Counted from the first letter of the stretch, positions 1-9,563 are shown. The stretch is 64,000 nt of DNA from CAMCXT01 sp040403315 (GCA_040403315.1 JBBAKX010000004.1:1-64000), one strand, 5' to 3'. Numbers and translations are program-made. Notes: generated by a model from the letters alone, not told the origin.

Positions 1-58
1 GCATAAAACATCGCGTTCACCAAATCCCAAACTTCTGGTTGCGCGCGGCACGTTAGGT
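1..58 (+). other. partial attC-like recombination site (site 0)
   Basis: Right half of an integron attC-like site cut by the window edge. The R' core GTTAGGT is at 52-58. The preceding bases (CGTTCACC, ATCCCAAACTTC) match the right halves of the sites at 753-884 and 3421-3550. The bases from 52 onward (GTTAGGTGCA) are the exact reverse complement of bases 750-759, which fixes the left edge of cassette 1 at base 53. An earlier cassette should lie to the left of the window. Confidence 0.8.
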
Positions 59-103
59 GCAATGCTCGTTTTGCTTCGGCTTCAATATGAAAATGAAATA
101 ACT

Positions 104-111
104 TACCTTTG
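104..111 (+). promoter_or_regulatory. Bacteroidota -7 box of cassette 1
   Basis: TACCTTTG matches the Bacteroidota -7 consensus TAnnTTTG and ends 5 bases before the ATG at 117, implying a very short leader. No TTTG -33 element is seen at the ideal 19-21 base spacing, so this is a half-match. Confidence 0.5.
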
Positions 112-116
112 AAATC

Positions 117-428
117 ATGAAACTGATAGATGACAATAGAGAAAAGCTCATTGAACTTTGTGATAGACACAAGGTCAAAGAGTTATATCTATTTGGGTCG
201 ATTCTAACAGAACGCTTTATAGACTCAAGTGATATTGATGTCTTAGTTCAATTTAGTAATATCGAACTCGAAGAGTACTTTGATAATTACATGGATTTCA
301 AAGAACAACTTGAGTTATTGTTTGAAAGAGAGATTGATCTCGTTGAAAATCAAGCAATACGGAATCCAATTTTCAGACTTGTAGTTGATAGAGAAAAGAA
401 ACTTGTATATGAACGAAAGGATTCTTAA
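117..428 (+). CDS. MNT-family nucleotidyltransferase antitoxin
   Basis: Minimal nucleotidyltransferase of 103 residues, the length usual for MntA-type antitoxins. Residues 26-42 carry the signature GS followed by DSSDIDVLV, the metal-binding DxD pair of the polymerase-beta fold. Family knowledge: MntA proteins AMPylate a tyrosine in the partner HEPN RNase and so silence it. The gene is the first of a two-gene cassette, overlaps the HEPN gene by 20 bases and follows a TACCTTTG promoter box. The ATG at 117 directly follows this box and is the only sensible start. Function as an antitoxin is inferred from the pair. Confidence 0.88.
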   Translation: MKLIDDNREKLIELCDRHKVKELYLFGSILTERFIDSSDIDVLVQFSNIELEEYFDNYMDFKEQLELLFEREIDLVENQAIRNPIFRLVVDREKKLVYERKDS

Positions 429-768
429 GTACCTTTTTGATGTAAAAATTGCTATCGATGAAATAGATTCTTTTTTTATCGGTTTAGACAAACGCTTTGA
501 TGTATACAAAGAAAATACACTTCTAAAAAGAGCTATTGAAAGAAACTTAGAGATAATTGGTGAAGCAATCAATAGGATTATAAAAATTGAACCTGAATTC
601 CCAATAATAAATGCTAAGAAAATAGTTGGATTAAGAAATCAAATAATCCATTCTTATGATAATATTTCAGACGAAAATATTTGGGGAATTATTATCAATC
701 ATTTACCAGCGCTTAAAGTAGAAATCGAAAACCTAATAAAATTAAGCACTGCACCTAACAACGGCTAG
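409..768 (+). CDS. HEPN-domain RNase toxin (DUF86 family)
   Basis: Small all-helical HEPN protein of about 119 residues. Near its C-terminal third it has RNQIIH, the R-x4-H catalytic motif of HEPN RNases, followed by the aromatic HSYD segment (H-x-Y) that is the AMPylation site in known HepT proteins. I chose the ATG at 409, which overlaps the antitoxin end by 20 bases; an upstream TTG at 385 would also be in frame. Together with the MNT gene it makes a classic type VII toxin-antitoxin module. Its stop codon lies inside the attC site that closes cassette 1, a compact arrangement common in cassettes. Confidence 0.87.
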   Translation: MNERILKYLFDVKIAIDEIDSFFIGLDKRFDVYKENTLLKRAIERNLEIIGEAINRIIKIEPEFPIINAKKIVGLRNQIIHSYDNISDENIWGIIINHLPALKVEIENLIKLSTAPNNG

Positions 769-884
769 CCAAAATTTGGGCATTATGCCAGGTTGTAAGA
801 TTTCAATTTCTTTGTAATATATTAGTTAAGTGAAGGATCTCGTTCACCAATCCCAAACTTCGGCTAAGCCGCGAAACGTTATGC
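753..884 (+). other. attC-like site A, end of cassette 1
   Basis: A 132-base attC-like site. The R'' core is ACCTAAC (753-759) and the R' core GTTATGC (878-884). Inner arms ACGGCTAGCC near the left and CGGCTAAGCCG near the right give the bulged stem expected of attC. It is closely similar to the site at 3421-3550. The exchange point would lie between G878 and T879. Confidence 0.87.
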
Positions 885-937
885 GCAAAGCCCGTAAAAC
901 GATGTCATAAGCACTTGCGGAGTAAAGTTCAATGTCT

Positions 938-945
938 TACCTTCG
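938..945 (+). promoter_or_regulatory. -7 box of cassette 2
   Basis: TACCTTCG is one base off TAnnTTTG and lies 8 bases before the chosen ATG at 954, the same arrangement as in cassettes 1 and 3. It supports the start at 954 rather than the upstream TTG at 915, since the longer frame would run through the promoter box. Confidence 0.45.
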
Positions 946-953
946 ACAAAGAG

Positions 954-1724
954 ATGGAAGGATTTCAAATTACTGACAAAACATACTTTGACGAATACAT
1001 GTCATTGATTGGCAAGGAAATAAAAAGCCTTGTCAAGAACTTTGATTTCAATTATAAGGGCCTGGATCTTGGATATCAGACACAGGCTTCTGCTGTATAT
1101 TCATCAAACATAGAAGGAAATACAATTGATTTGAATTCATTCATGAATTTTAAATTATCGAATGAGAAGTTCAAATTAGGCAAAGAAATAAAGGAAATTG
1201 AAGATTTAATTCTCGCATACGATTTTGCTCAGAAGGAAAATTTGAACCAGAAAAACTTCTTAAGGATTCATAAAATTCTGTCTGAAACATTATTAATACT
1301 CAGTTTACGAGGAAATTATAGAAATGATAAAGTTGGAGTTTTTGGTGAATCTGGATTGGTTTATTTGGCTATTGAATCTGAGTTTGTAAAAGAAACTATG
1401 AATGAATTTTTTTCAGGAATAGAGGAACTATTATTAAGTAATATTAACATTGAAGAAGTTTTTTATTTTGCCTCATTAATTCATATGAAATTTGTTCATA
1501 TTCATCCATTCAGAGATGGAAATGGAAGGGTAGCTAGAATTCTTGAAAAGTGGTTTGTATCCGCAAAACTTGGCAAAGAATTTTGGAAACTACCTTCAGA
1601 GAAATATTATAAAGAAAAACAAGCTGATTATTATAAGAATTTAAACTTAGGCGTTAATTACTATGAGTTGAATTATGATAAAAGTTTGCCATTTTTAACA
1701 ATGCTGCCAAATTGTATGAAATAA
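954..1724 (+). CDS. Fic-domain protein
   Basis: Fic protein of 256 residues, likely an AMP-transferase acting on a protein target. The catalytic motif HPFRDGNGRVAR (pattern HPFx[D/E]GNGRxxR) is complete. An N-terminal SSNIEGNT matches the inhibitory motif [S/T]xxxE[G/N], so the enzyme is probably auto-inhibited (class II, inhibitory helix in the same chain), which fits the absence of a separate antitoxin. It is the only gene of cassette 2. Start chosen at ATG 954 (EMEGFQ context), just behind a -7 box; a TTG at 915 would add 13 residues. Target unknown. Confidence 0.88.
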   Translation: MEGFQITDKTYFDEYMSLIGKEIKSLVKNFDFNYKGLDLGYQTQASAVYSSNIEGNTIDLNSFMNFKLSNEKFKLGKEIKEIEDLILAYDFAQKENLNQKNFLRIHKILSETLLILSLRGNYRNDKVGVFGESGLVYLAIESEFVKETMNEFFSGIEELLLSNINIEEVFYFASLIHMKFVHIHPFRDGNGRVARILEKWFVSAKLGKEFWKLPSEKYYKEKQADYYKNLNLGVNYYELNYDKSLPFLTMLPNCMK

Positions 1725-1734
1725 AGAGCTCAGC

Positions 1735-1794
1735 GCATAACAGCGCACAAGAGCAACCCGAAAAGGGTATGCGCCTGTGCGCGGCACGTTAGCA
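1735..1794 (+). other. attC-like site B (short type), end of cassette 2
   Basis: A 60-base site with R'' GCATAAC (1735-1741) and R' GTTAGCA (1788-1794). Inner arms GCGCACA and TGTGCGC are perfectly complementary, and a small CCC/GGG hairpin caps the centre. It is almost identical to the site at 4208-4267. GCGCATAAC (1733-1741) is the exact complement of the cassette's first bases GTTATGCGC (878-886). Confidence 0.9.
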
Positions 1795-1804
1795 ACAATA
1801 TTTT

Positions 1805-1836
1805 TTTGGAGATACAAGTAAAGTCATGTACCTTTG
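1805..1836 (+). promoter_or_regulatory. Bacteroidota promoter of cassette 3
   Basis: TTTG (1805-1808), a 20-base spacer and TACCTTTG (1829-1836) match the Bacteroidota housekeeping promoter TTTG-N19-21-TAnnTTTG exactly. It lies wholly within the cassette, and the -7 box ends 10 bases before the Fic start codon. Confidence 0.8.
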
Positions 1837-1846
1837 ATAGTATCAA

Positions 1847-2812
1847 ATGATATTATCAATGAAGCCTCCTTATGACATTACTCCGAAAATTCTAAAGCTT
1901 ATAAGTTCTATCTCCGAGAAAATTGGGGAAGTAAACGCAAATTATCTTAGCAAACAATCGCCTCAACTGCGTAAACAAAATAGAATTAAAACAATACAAT
2001 CTTCTTTACAAATCGAAGGGAATACCTTAACTGAAGATCAAATTACAGGATTGATTGACAACAAGAGAATAATTGGACCTGAAAAAGATGTTATAGAAGT
2101 TCTAAATGCAATCAAAGTTTACAATGAACTAAATAAATATAAACTCCACTCGGAAAAAGATTTTTTAAATGCTCATGCTTCATTAATGAATGGTTTGATC
2201 AAAAATGCGGGTAAATATAGAAATCAAAGTGTTGGTATTGTAAGAGGTAACGATATCGAACACGTCGCTCCTCCATTTCAGAATGTACCATATTCAATGA
2301 AGGACTTATTTGAATATCTTAAAGATGACCAGGAACTAACATTAATTAAAAGTTGCGTCTTTCATTATGAAATGGAATTTATACATCCATTCATTGATGG
2401 CAATGGCAGAATGGGAAGATTATGGCAGACCGTGATTCTAATTAATGATTATCAAATATTTGAATTCCTACCTTTTGAAACATTGATAAGTGCAACACAG
2501 GATGAATATTATAAATCGCTTTCAATGAGCGATAAGTCAGGAAAATCAACTCCATTCATTGAATATATGTTAGGAGTAATTGAAAAATCACTATCCCATT
2601 TGCTTAACTACAACAATAGAATTCTAAAGGACATTGACAGACTGGAATTCTTTTTAAATCAAGGATATAAGGAATTCAGTCGAAAAGATTACATGACTAT
2701 ATTTAAAGATATAGCCTCGGCTACTGCAAGTCGAGATCTTAAAAAAGGAATTGAGTTGAACCTATTTAAAAGTTCTGGACAGCTAAACAAAACAAAGTAC
2801 ATAGTTAATTAA
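1847..2812 (+). CDS. Fic-domain protein with C-terminal winged-helix-like region
   Basis: Fic protein of 321 residues. It has a complete catalytic motif HPFIDGNGRMGR near residue 180 and an N-terminal inhibitory motif in SSLQIEGNT near residue 53, so it should be self-inhibited like the Fic protein of cassette 2. The last 60 or so residues (EFSRKDYMTIF, then TASRDLKKGIEL) resemble the winged-helix DNA-binding tail of the Fic/DOC family that shares this N-terminal layout. Start at the first ATG after a perfect promoter; an in-frame ATG four codons later is possible. Sole gene of cassette 3. Confidence 0.88.
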   Translation: MILSMKPPYDITPKILKLISSISEKIGEVNANYLSKQSPQLRKQNRIKTIQSSLQIEGNTLTEDQITGLIDNKRIIGPEKDVIEVLNAIKVYNELNKYKLHSEKDFLNAHASLMNGLIKNAGKYRNQSVGIVRGNDIEHVAPPFQNVPYSMKDLFEYLKDDQELTLIKSCVFHYEMEFIHPFIDGNGRMGRLWQTVILINDYQIFEFLPFETLISATQDEYYKSLSMSDKSGKSTPFIEYMLGVIEKSLSHLLNYNNRILKDIDRLEFFLNQGYKEFSRKDYMTIFKDIASATASRDLKKGIELNLFKSSGQLNKTKYIVN

Positions 2813-2819
2813 ATACTGT

Positions 2820-2950
2820 TGCTAACAGGCGCTTAGCAGCATTCGGGCATTTAAAGTACTAATAAAGATCAAGTTGCTTGGAACTTTGCGTTTCCAAATG
2901 TACATTTGAGTCAACTTCCCCGCGCAGCGCAAAGCCGCGGACCGTTATGT
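2820..2950 (+). other. attC-like site C, end of cassette 3
   Basis: A 131-base site with R'' TGCTAAC (2820-2826) and R' GTTATGT (2944-2950). TGTTGCTAAC (2817-2826) is the exact complement of the cassette's first ten bases (1788-1797). Its GC-rich right end (GCGCAGCGCAAAGCCGCGG) resembles that of site F at 9971-10101. Confidence 0.85.
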
Positions 2951-3010
2951 GCCATGCTAACTGCTGCCTCGTCCCAAATGTTTACGAAATAATTACAATC
3001 CTCTATTTAT

Positions 3011-3376
3011 ATGACATTAAGAGAACAACAGATAATCGAAATTCTGACAGCAGCAATTAAAGGGTGTAATCTAATTGAATTCAAATATGAAAATAAAAAA
3101 CGTATTGTTGAACCATATTTGATAGGAGAGTTGTATAGTATTCATCAAAATCATTTAGAAGAAGGAAAATATGCAATGAGAGCTTGGTTTGTAGACGGCC
3201 ACACTAGCAATAATGTTGGCAGAATTCCAGGTGATAGATGGAGACTATATGAACTCGAAAAAATGACTGAATTAGGTATTATGGCGGAAACCAATACTAA
3301 AGTAAGACCTTTTTATAACCCTGACGATGAAAAGTTTAAACGGATAAACTATCGGGTAACGATTAAAGAAATTTGA
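3011..3376 (+). CDS. WYL-like domain protein
   Basis: 121-residue protein, the only gene of cassette 4. After a short N-terminal helix (REQQIIEILTAAI) it has strand-rich segments IEFKYENKKRIVEPYLIG and RWRLYELEKM, which match the general pattern of WYL-type ligand-binding domains. It has no DNA-binding helix-turn-helix, unlike most WYL regulators. WYL domains are common in phage-defence and nucleic-acid-linked systems, but no role is shown here. Start is the ATG at 3011. Assignment rests on pattern similarity only. Confidence 0.6.
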   Translation: MTLREQQIIEILTAAIKGCNLIEFKYENKKRIVEPYLIGELYSIHQNHLEEGKYAMRAWFVDGHTSNNVGRIPGDRWRLYELEKMTELGIMAETNTKVRPFYNPDDEKFKRINYRVTIKEI

Positions 3377-3420
3377 ATGAATCGCTTAAAATTAAAAATA
3401 TCTAGAAAATAAAGCACGGC

Positions 3421-3550
3421 ACATAACTACGGCTAGCCAAAATTTGGGCATTTAGTAAGATTGAGAATTTCGATTTCTTTGTAACTTCGTTTTATGTGAA
3501 GGAACTCGTTAACCAATCCCAAACTTCGGCTAAGCCGCGAAACGTTATAC
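3421..3550 (+). other. attC-like site D, end of cassette 4
   Basis: A 130-base site with R'' ACATAAC (3421-3427) and R' GTTATAC (3544-3550), closely similar in sequence to site A. GGCACATAAC (3418-3427) is the exact complement of the cassette's first ten bases (2944-2953). Confidence 0.88.
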
Positions 3551-3676
3551 CCAATATTATTATGAGCCATATGAAGCATTAGTATCCTAAAACAATAAAC
3601 AATCAACAAAATGTCATAATGTCAGCTTTTTAATTTCGGCAGGGTATATGGATGTCAAAAAATAAATCAATCGAAC

Positions 3677-4201
3677 ATGAAAAACAAAAACTTAATTACA
3701 GCAGCGTCTGGAGCTCTATCATTCACAGGACTAAAATCATTAGATCATTCCATAGATCCTTATACAAGAGCTTCTATTGGAATATTAGCAGCTTTGGGGT
3801 TGTCAATTTCCAACAATCAAATAAATAGAAGTATTGGAGTTGGAATTGGCATTGCATCTTTTCTGCAGTTATTAGACATAAAAAAGGGTGGCAGAATAAC
3901 TCGAAATAACTCAGCCTCTATATTTTTTGTTTTAGGTGAGAATTCTGGCGTGACTGAATTACTACCCGGTCAAATACCTAGTAATTCAATTGATGGTTTT
4001 ACAATTAAAGGTTTAGATGGTGTTTTTAAGGTGTCTGATGGTATTTACATAGAATTAGCAAAAGACAACAGTATAAATTATTCAATTGGAATCGGGAAAA
4101 TAATAAATCAAAGTTTAAGAAACGGAGGCTATAAATCAAAACAATGGGTTGAACAACAAATGGATCTTCGATGGAAAGAATTGTATAATAAATCAATTTA
4201 A
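3677..4201 (+). CDS. hypothetical protein, possibly membrane-associated
   Basis: 174-residue protein I do not recognise, the only gene of cassette 5. The N-terminal 70 residues hold two weakly hydrophobic, glycine- and isoleucine-rich stretches (ASIGILAALGLSI and IGVGIGIASFLQLL) that could insert in a membrane. The rest is polar and strand-like and ends in a short basic helix (KQWVEQQMDLRWKEL). A possible -7 box TAATTTCG lies at 3631-3638. The ATG at 3677 starts the first sensible frame. No catalytic motif was seen. Confidence 0.65.
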   Translation: MKNKNLITAASGALSFTGLKSLDHSIDPYTRASIGILAALGLSISNNQINRSIGVGIGIASFLQLLDIKKGGRITRNNSASIFFVLGENSGVTELLPGQIPSNSIDGFTIKGLDGVFKVSDGIYIELAKDNSINYSIGIGKIINQSLRNGGYKSKQWVEQQMDLRWKELYNKSI

Positions 4202-4207
4202 TACTGG

Positions 4208-4267
4208 GCTTAACAGCGCACAAGCGCAACCCGAAAAGGGTATGCGCCTGTGCGCGGAACGTTAGCC
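4208..4267 (+). other. attC-like site E (short type), end of cassette 5
   Basis: A 60-base site, nearly identical to site B, with R'' GCTTAAC (4208-4214) and R' GTTAGCC (4261-4267). The R'' matches the complement of its own cassette start (GTTATACCCA, 3544-3553) at 8 of 10 bases, weaker than in cassettes 1-4. GTTAGCCTC (4261-4269) is complementary to GAGGCTAAC at 9969-9977. Confidence 0.87.
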
Positions 4268-4515
4268 TCGAGCGGAAATTTGATCTCGAGTAATTGTGTT
4301 TCGCTAACAATTTTTCTATAAACGTCTTCACTGTTTCTTCAATGAATAAAGAAACTCAAGAATCAATTCCGAAAATTGTTCGCTTAAAATCCGTGAAAAG
4401 CCTTTACAATGCTTTAGTTAATTTTTAACGATAAAATCACAAAAGCCATTCTATACTGAATCTATTCCAAAAGCCTTCAGAATCCATCAGGCATTGTTTG
4501 CTCTACAAGACAAGT
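4261..4515 (+). repeat. cassette-start repeat, copy 1
   Basis: Noncoding stretch directly after site E that reappears, diverged, at 11807-12113. Conserved blocks include ACAATTTTTCTATAAA, AATGAATAAAGAAACT and AGCCTTCAGAATCCA. It contains an inverted repeat (4303-4316 with 4371-4383). No gene is seen in 4268-4633. Confidence 0.75.
4303..4383 (+). repeat. conserved hairpin in cassette-start repeat, copy 1
   Basis: Arms GCTAACAATTTTTC (4303-4316) and GAAAATTGTTCGC (4371-4383) pair with one mismatch and a bulge across a 54-base loop, which itself holds GTTTCTT and AAAGAAAC. The equivalent arms in the second copy (11851-11863, 11917-11926) keep the pairing. Confidence 0.6.
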
Positions 4516-4633
4516 ATAAAGAATCACAGGGAATTCATGGAAGCTCACATTTCGCCTTTGTAAAATAGCTATGTTTCCTACTTGGGAAGTTTTCTCGATT
4601 ATTTTTGTCATACCCTATCAGACTGCATATCAC

Positions 4634-7600
4634 ATGAGAATAAAATTCGTAAGGCTATTTGTTACTTTAATATTCATCTCTTCAAACGCACTAAATGCCC
4701 AAAACTGGAGCCACAAGCCTTCCGAAATAAAAGGCTTTATTGAAAACAAAGCGCAATTCAATCATGTGAGCACTGCGGGTGGCGAAATTCCGAAATATGT
4801 TTATGATGGCAATAATGAGGATTTCCTTATTGGGTTGAAAGGCTTTACCATCAAACTGCGCGAAATTCAGTTCGATGAAATGGCTGAATTTCGGGAGGAG
4901 GAACAGCGCGAACGTTGGAAGAAGAAGTTCGATAAGCCGGGCGAATATGCCGAGGAAGAGCGCAAAGAACGAATGGAGCGCGATTCGAAAGTTATTCGTG
5001 ATGAGGTTACCTACGAATGGATTGGTGCCAACCCGAATGCTAAGATGCTGCTTGAAGAAGCTAATTCTTACTATCACAGTTATTGGTATACCAACGCAAG
5101 CGGACAAGCAACCAATACAAGCCATATTCCCTCGGGCAAACGTGTGGTGTGTAAGGATTTATATCCGGGTATTGATGCGGTGTATGAATTTCATCCCGAG
5201 GGCGGACTAAAATACAGCCTCATTGTGCATCCGGGCGGGAATCCTGCACAGGCGCAATTGCAGAGTTCGAAAAAGGCCAGATTGGGCGAAAATGGCGCAT
5301 TACTTACCAAGACCAGCATCGGCATGCTTACCGAACATGCGCCGGTTTGTTATTACACCGATGCACCCGAACAAATCGTTACTTCGCAGTTTTCTTACAC
5401 CAACCGCACCGCAGCGTTTGACGTGGCGCATACCCAGCCTACTAAAACGCTAGTTATCGATCCATGGATTCAAAGCCCAAGCTTCAATACCAATTGGGAC
5501 TGTGTGTGGGAATGCGACCGCGATGCTGCGGGTAATGTTTATGTAATTGGTGGTGTGATGCCTATGCAGCTCATTAAATACAATTCGGCAGGAGTGGTGC
5601 AATGGACATACAACACGCCGTATGACACCACGAACTGGATGAGTACAATGGCTACCGATCTGAATGGGAATACCTACATTACGCAAGGAACCGAAGTGGC
5701 AATTCAAAAGGTGAGTACGGCTGCTAATGTGTTATGGAACAACCCTAACCCTGGTACTTTACTTAGCTTAACCGAATTTTGGAGCATCAGTTTTAACTGC
5801 GATCAAACAAAATTAATCGTTGGAGGTACTGGAGGTACATTTACGCCGGTTTCATTTATTTATTAAATCAATACCAATACAGGATCAGTAATAAGCGATT
5901 TGCAAGTAACTAAATCGCCTCCATTGGGTGGAATAAATGCCGGAAATGAGGTGCGCTCATTAACAGCCTCCGAAAATGGGAGATATTATTATTTAACTCA
6001 CGATACAATTGGTTTTATCAACCAGAATTTTAATGCTTGTGGAGGCGAGGCTGAGAGCAATACCAAAACAGCTACTGGCTATGTGCTTGGCTACAAATGC
6101 GAAAATTTCAGAGCCAGTAATTCAGGTATTCAAGCAATTAAAACATACGGTGAATTTGTGTTTGTGAATCGAGGTGATCGTCTCGAAAAGCGAGAAATTT
6201 TGACGGGTAATTTATTGACAACCATTCCAATTCCAGGGGGGAGTTTTATCGTAACAACGATTCCGTTTTTTGGAACAAATACAGCACTTGGCAACAGTGG
6301 AATAGATATAGATACCTGCGGATATATATATGTCGGCTCTACCAATGGTGTGATTAAATTCGATCAAAGTTTATCTTTAGTTGGCAATTATCCGACAACA
6401 TTTAATTTGTATGATGTATCTATTTCAACAGACGGAAATGTAATTGCATGCGGATCAACAGCCGACGATGGTGCAAATGTTCGTTCGGGCAGTGTCCAGT
6501 CTTTTGCCGCTGCAGCCTGCATTCCACCGCTACCACAATGCTGTAATGCTGCCATTTGTGAAGTGCCAGAACTGTGTATCGACGATGCGCCTTTTCAATT
6601 AACAACAGTAGGTTCTGGGGGCAGCTGGACGGGAACGGGGGTAAGTGCCTCCGGTTTATTTAATCCTGCGAATGCGGGCGAAGGTGTTTTCGAAGTTACC
6701 TATCAGCTGGCCTGTGGCAGTGAAACAGTGAATATAGCAGTGAATAACTGCTCAGCGATGACTGTGTGTGAGGAAGCAAACGGAACCTATACCGTTGAAG
6801 GGGGGAGCGGCCCCTATTCCTGGGAATATTACACAGCCGAGGAAACCACACAAATTACAACCCAAGCGCAATGCTCAGCTTGCGGTTATGCGTGGTTTTT
6901 CGGCACTTGTTTAAACGGTATTTTTCCCGCAACGTCTTGCACCGTGCCCGAATCGTGGACCGAATATGCCTCAGGCGCAAATGCACCGGCGCCAAACACA
7001 TTTCCTTCGCGCGTAACGAATGCTGCAGGAACCGAATTTATCATAAACGAAGGTGATGATATTCTCCCCTGCGTAGAATGTCCTGCCGATACCGTTGATC
7101 TTACCGTTAGCGCTTGCGAGACCTACACCAATCCGTTGGGTTTTCCGTTAAATGAAAGTGGATTGTATACCTACACTCTACAGAGTTCGGCCGATTGCGA
7201 TTCTATCATTCGGCTCGACTTAACCATCAATACACCTACATCTTCAACAACTTCGCTGAGCATCTGCAGTGGGCAATTACCATACACTTGGAATGGAATT
7301 CCATTTTTTGCCGCGGGCGTTCAAAGCGCTACCCTACAAAGTGCTGCGGGCTGCGATTCGTTGGCAACGCTGAATTTGATTGTTGCCGAGGAGCTCACTT
7401 CAACGACCAATCTTACTGTTTGTGAGGCGCAGATTCCGTATGTATGGAACGGCATTACCTTTAACGGTCCGGATACGCAAAGTGCCAACTTGTTTACCGA
7501 GGCGGGATGCGACTCTGTGGCCACCCTCGTTCTGGATGTGGCACAGCAGCTTACTTCAAATACAGAACTTGCCATTTGCGATGTGCAACTTCCATACACC

Positions 7601-8526
7601 TGGAACGGCATTATATTTACCCAATCAAGTACGGAAAGCATAACCTTAACATCAACTGCAGGCTGTGATTCTGTAGCTACTTTAAATTTAAGCGTAAACA
7701 GTTTTGTGCCATTCACCGATGTGCAGTCGGCATGCGAAACATTTACCTGGATTGATGGGGTAACCTACACCAGTTCTACCAATACACCGGTATTTACGAT
7801 AACAGGTGGATCTGTGGCAGGTTGCGACAGTGTTATAACCCTCAATCTTACGTTGAATCAGAATAGATCGGGAGAGAATTCGGTAACTTCATGCGGGCCA
7901 TACACCAACAACGTTGGGCAAGTGTTTGAGCAGAGCACGAGCTATAATTTTGTACTCACTAATTCGACAGGTTGCGACAGTGTCGTAACTGTAAACATTA
8001 CCGTATTGCCACTTCCTGAGGTTATTGCCTCGGCATCGAGCACTTCCATTTTTGTAGGCGATTCGGTGCAACTCGATGCCAATGGAGCCGTGTTTTATTT
8101 ATGGTCGCCCGAAACCGACCTAAGTTGCACGAATTGTGAATCGCCGATTGCCACACCACTTGCAACCGAGACATACGTTGTAACTGGAACTGATGCATCT
8201 GGTTGTGCTACATCCGATACCATTCGCATTAAGGTCGATATTCGTTGTAATGAGCCATTTATTCCTACCATTTTCTCACCTAACGGTAAAGGACCGGCCG
8301 CGAATAATTGTTGTGTTTGTTTAGCAATTGCGTTGATCAGCTCAAATTTGTAGTGTACAACCGCTGGGGCGAACTTGTTTTTGAAACCGATGACATTACC
8401 AAGTGCTAGGATGGTTTCTATAACGGAAAGGATGCAATATCCTGGATATATGCCTATAATCTTTATATACTGCAACTCGACGGAACAGTGGTAAACAAAA
8501 GGGGGGCAATTAATTTAGTCAGATAA
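4634..8526 (+). pseudogene. T9SS type-B (CHU_C) adhesin-like protein, broken
   Basis: Remnant of a secreted protein of about 1300 residues. It starts with a signal peptide (MRIKFVRLF to NALNAQ), then a domain like those of SBBP-repeat/gliding proteins, a PKD-poor middle part, about six tandem repeats of about 50 residues ending in CDSxATLxL (7108-8010), and a C-terminal gliding-motility (CHU_C) sorting domain. Lesions: in-frame TAA at 5864-5866, a frameshift near 8310-8330, and TAG at 8407-8409 where TGG is expected (KC-W-DGFYNG). Homology resumes in frame after each stop. It precedes its PorP/SprF partner, the usual type-B arrangement. GC content is visibly higher than in cassettes 1-5. Confidence 0.85.
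7108..8010 (+). repeat. tandem coding repeats in adhesin remnant
   Basis: Six diverged units of about 150 bases, each encoding a segment that opens with a Cys-containing strand (SICSGQLPYTWNG, TVCEAQIPYVWNG, AICDVQLPYTWNG and others) and ends in GCDSxATLxLxV. Such repeats form stalk domains of surface adhesins. Confidence 0.75.
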
Positions 8527-8531
8527 AATCC

Positions 8532-9563
8532 ATGAAACAAACCTTTTTCTTAATATTTTTTATTGCTCCAGCAATTACGCTTTGGGCACAGGATATTCAC
8601 TTTTCGAATACTGAGTATGCCCCGCTAATTTTAAATCCGGCTTTGGCGGGTGCAAATACCCCAATACAGGCCAACATGTCCTACAGAACCCAGTGGGGTC
8701 AATTAGGAAGTTCGTTTCGCACGGCAAATGCATCATTTGATGCACGGGTAACTAAGGATAATTCCAGCAAGAGTAATTTTTTAGCTCTGGGAGTCTCGTT
8801 TTTTAATGACCGAATTGGTGATATGGGCATGGTAACTAACAATGTTGCGCTTACAATTGCCGATCATATTCGTCTAAATGCTAAAAGTCAACTCAGTTTG
8901 GGAATTAATGCCGGTTACACCCTACGTTCTTTCGACAATATTGATGGAATGTGGGCTTCACAATACGATGGCGTTATCTACAATCCCATTTAGGCAAGCG
9001 GTGAAGATTTTAACAATCAAAATTTTGGGTATTTCGATGCGGGGGCCGGTATTTTATATACGTATGCAAAGAAGGTTAAGGCTATGGCCAGAAATGTAGA
9101 CAAGCGAGTAAATGTTGGCGTAGCAGCTTACCATATCACACGTCCGAACAATTCATTCGTAAAGCTAGACTCCGAAAAATTATCTGTTCGCTACAGTGCA
9201 TTTGTAAATGCCGATATTTCTATTGATGGAACATCAGGCGATATTTTACCGGGAATTTACTACCAGCGTCAAGGAAGTTTTTCTCAGTTATTGCTTGGAA
9301 CATATTATAAATACAAATTCAATAGTGGGTCAAATTACACAGGCTACGAAAGGCCTTTCGCTGTATCATTAGGCTTATTCACTAGGCTGAAAGACGCCTA
9401 CATAGCCAAGTTAATGATCGATTGGGATCAATTTTTAGTAGGTTATGCTTACGATTTTACTTTTTCATCACTCAGGTCTAATTCAAACGGATTGGGAGCA
9501 AGTGAAGTTTTTCTATCCTTTAAAGTTGGAGATGGAGGTGGGTTTCGTAACAATAGAAGATAA
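8532..9563 (+). pseudogene. PorP/SprF-family T9SS outer-membrane protein, broken
   Basis: PorP/SprF-like barrel protein of about 343 residues: signal peptide (MKQTFFLIFFIAPAITLWAQ), the family's typical opening DIHFSNTEYAPLILNPALAG, and regular amphipathic strands to the end. An in-frame TAG at 8991-8993 interrupts it after IYNPI; the frame continues with ASGEDFNNQNFGYFDAGAG, so a single CAG to TAG change is the simplest reading. Family knowledge: PorP/SprF proteins attach or export type-B CTD partners such as the adhesin directly upstream (5 bases away). Both partners being broken suggests the locus is dead. Confidence 0.85.

Noticed and set aside
1..4267. Repeated palindromes taken as a CRISPR array
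   Set aside because: The repeats are 60-132 bases, internally palindromic and separated by complete genes of different length, not by spacers.
4026..4331. 101-codon frame on the minus strand through site E
   Set aside because: It runs antisense through a cassette gene and an attC site; its residues come from the palindromic attC sequence, so it is an artefact.
4301..4388. CGCTAAC and GTTCGCT as another attC site
   Set aside because: R' lacks GTTRRRY and the copy at 11851 has CGAAC instead; it fits better as a hairpin of the repeat.
7108..8010. Noncoding tandem repeats
   Set aside because: They are in frame with the adhesin and encode conserved CDSxATLxL segments, so they are protein repeats.
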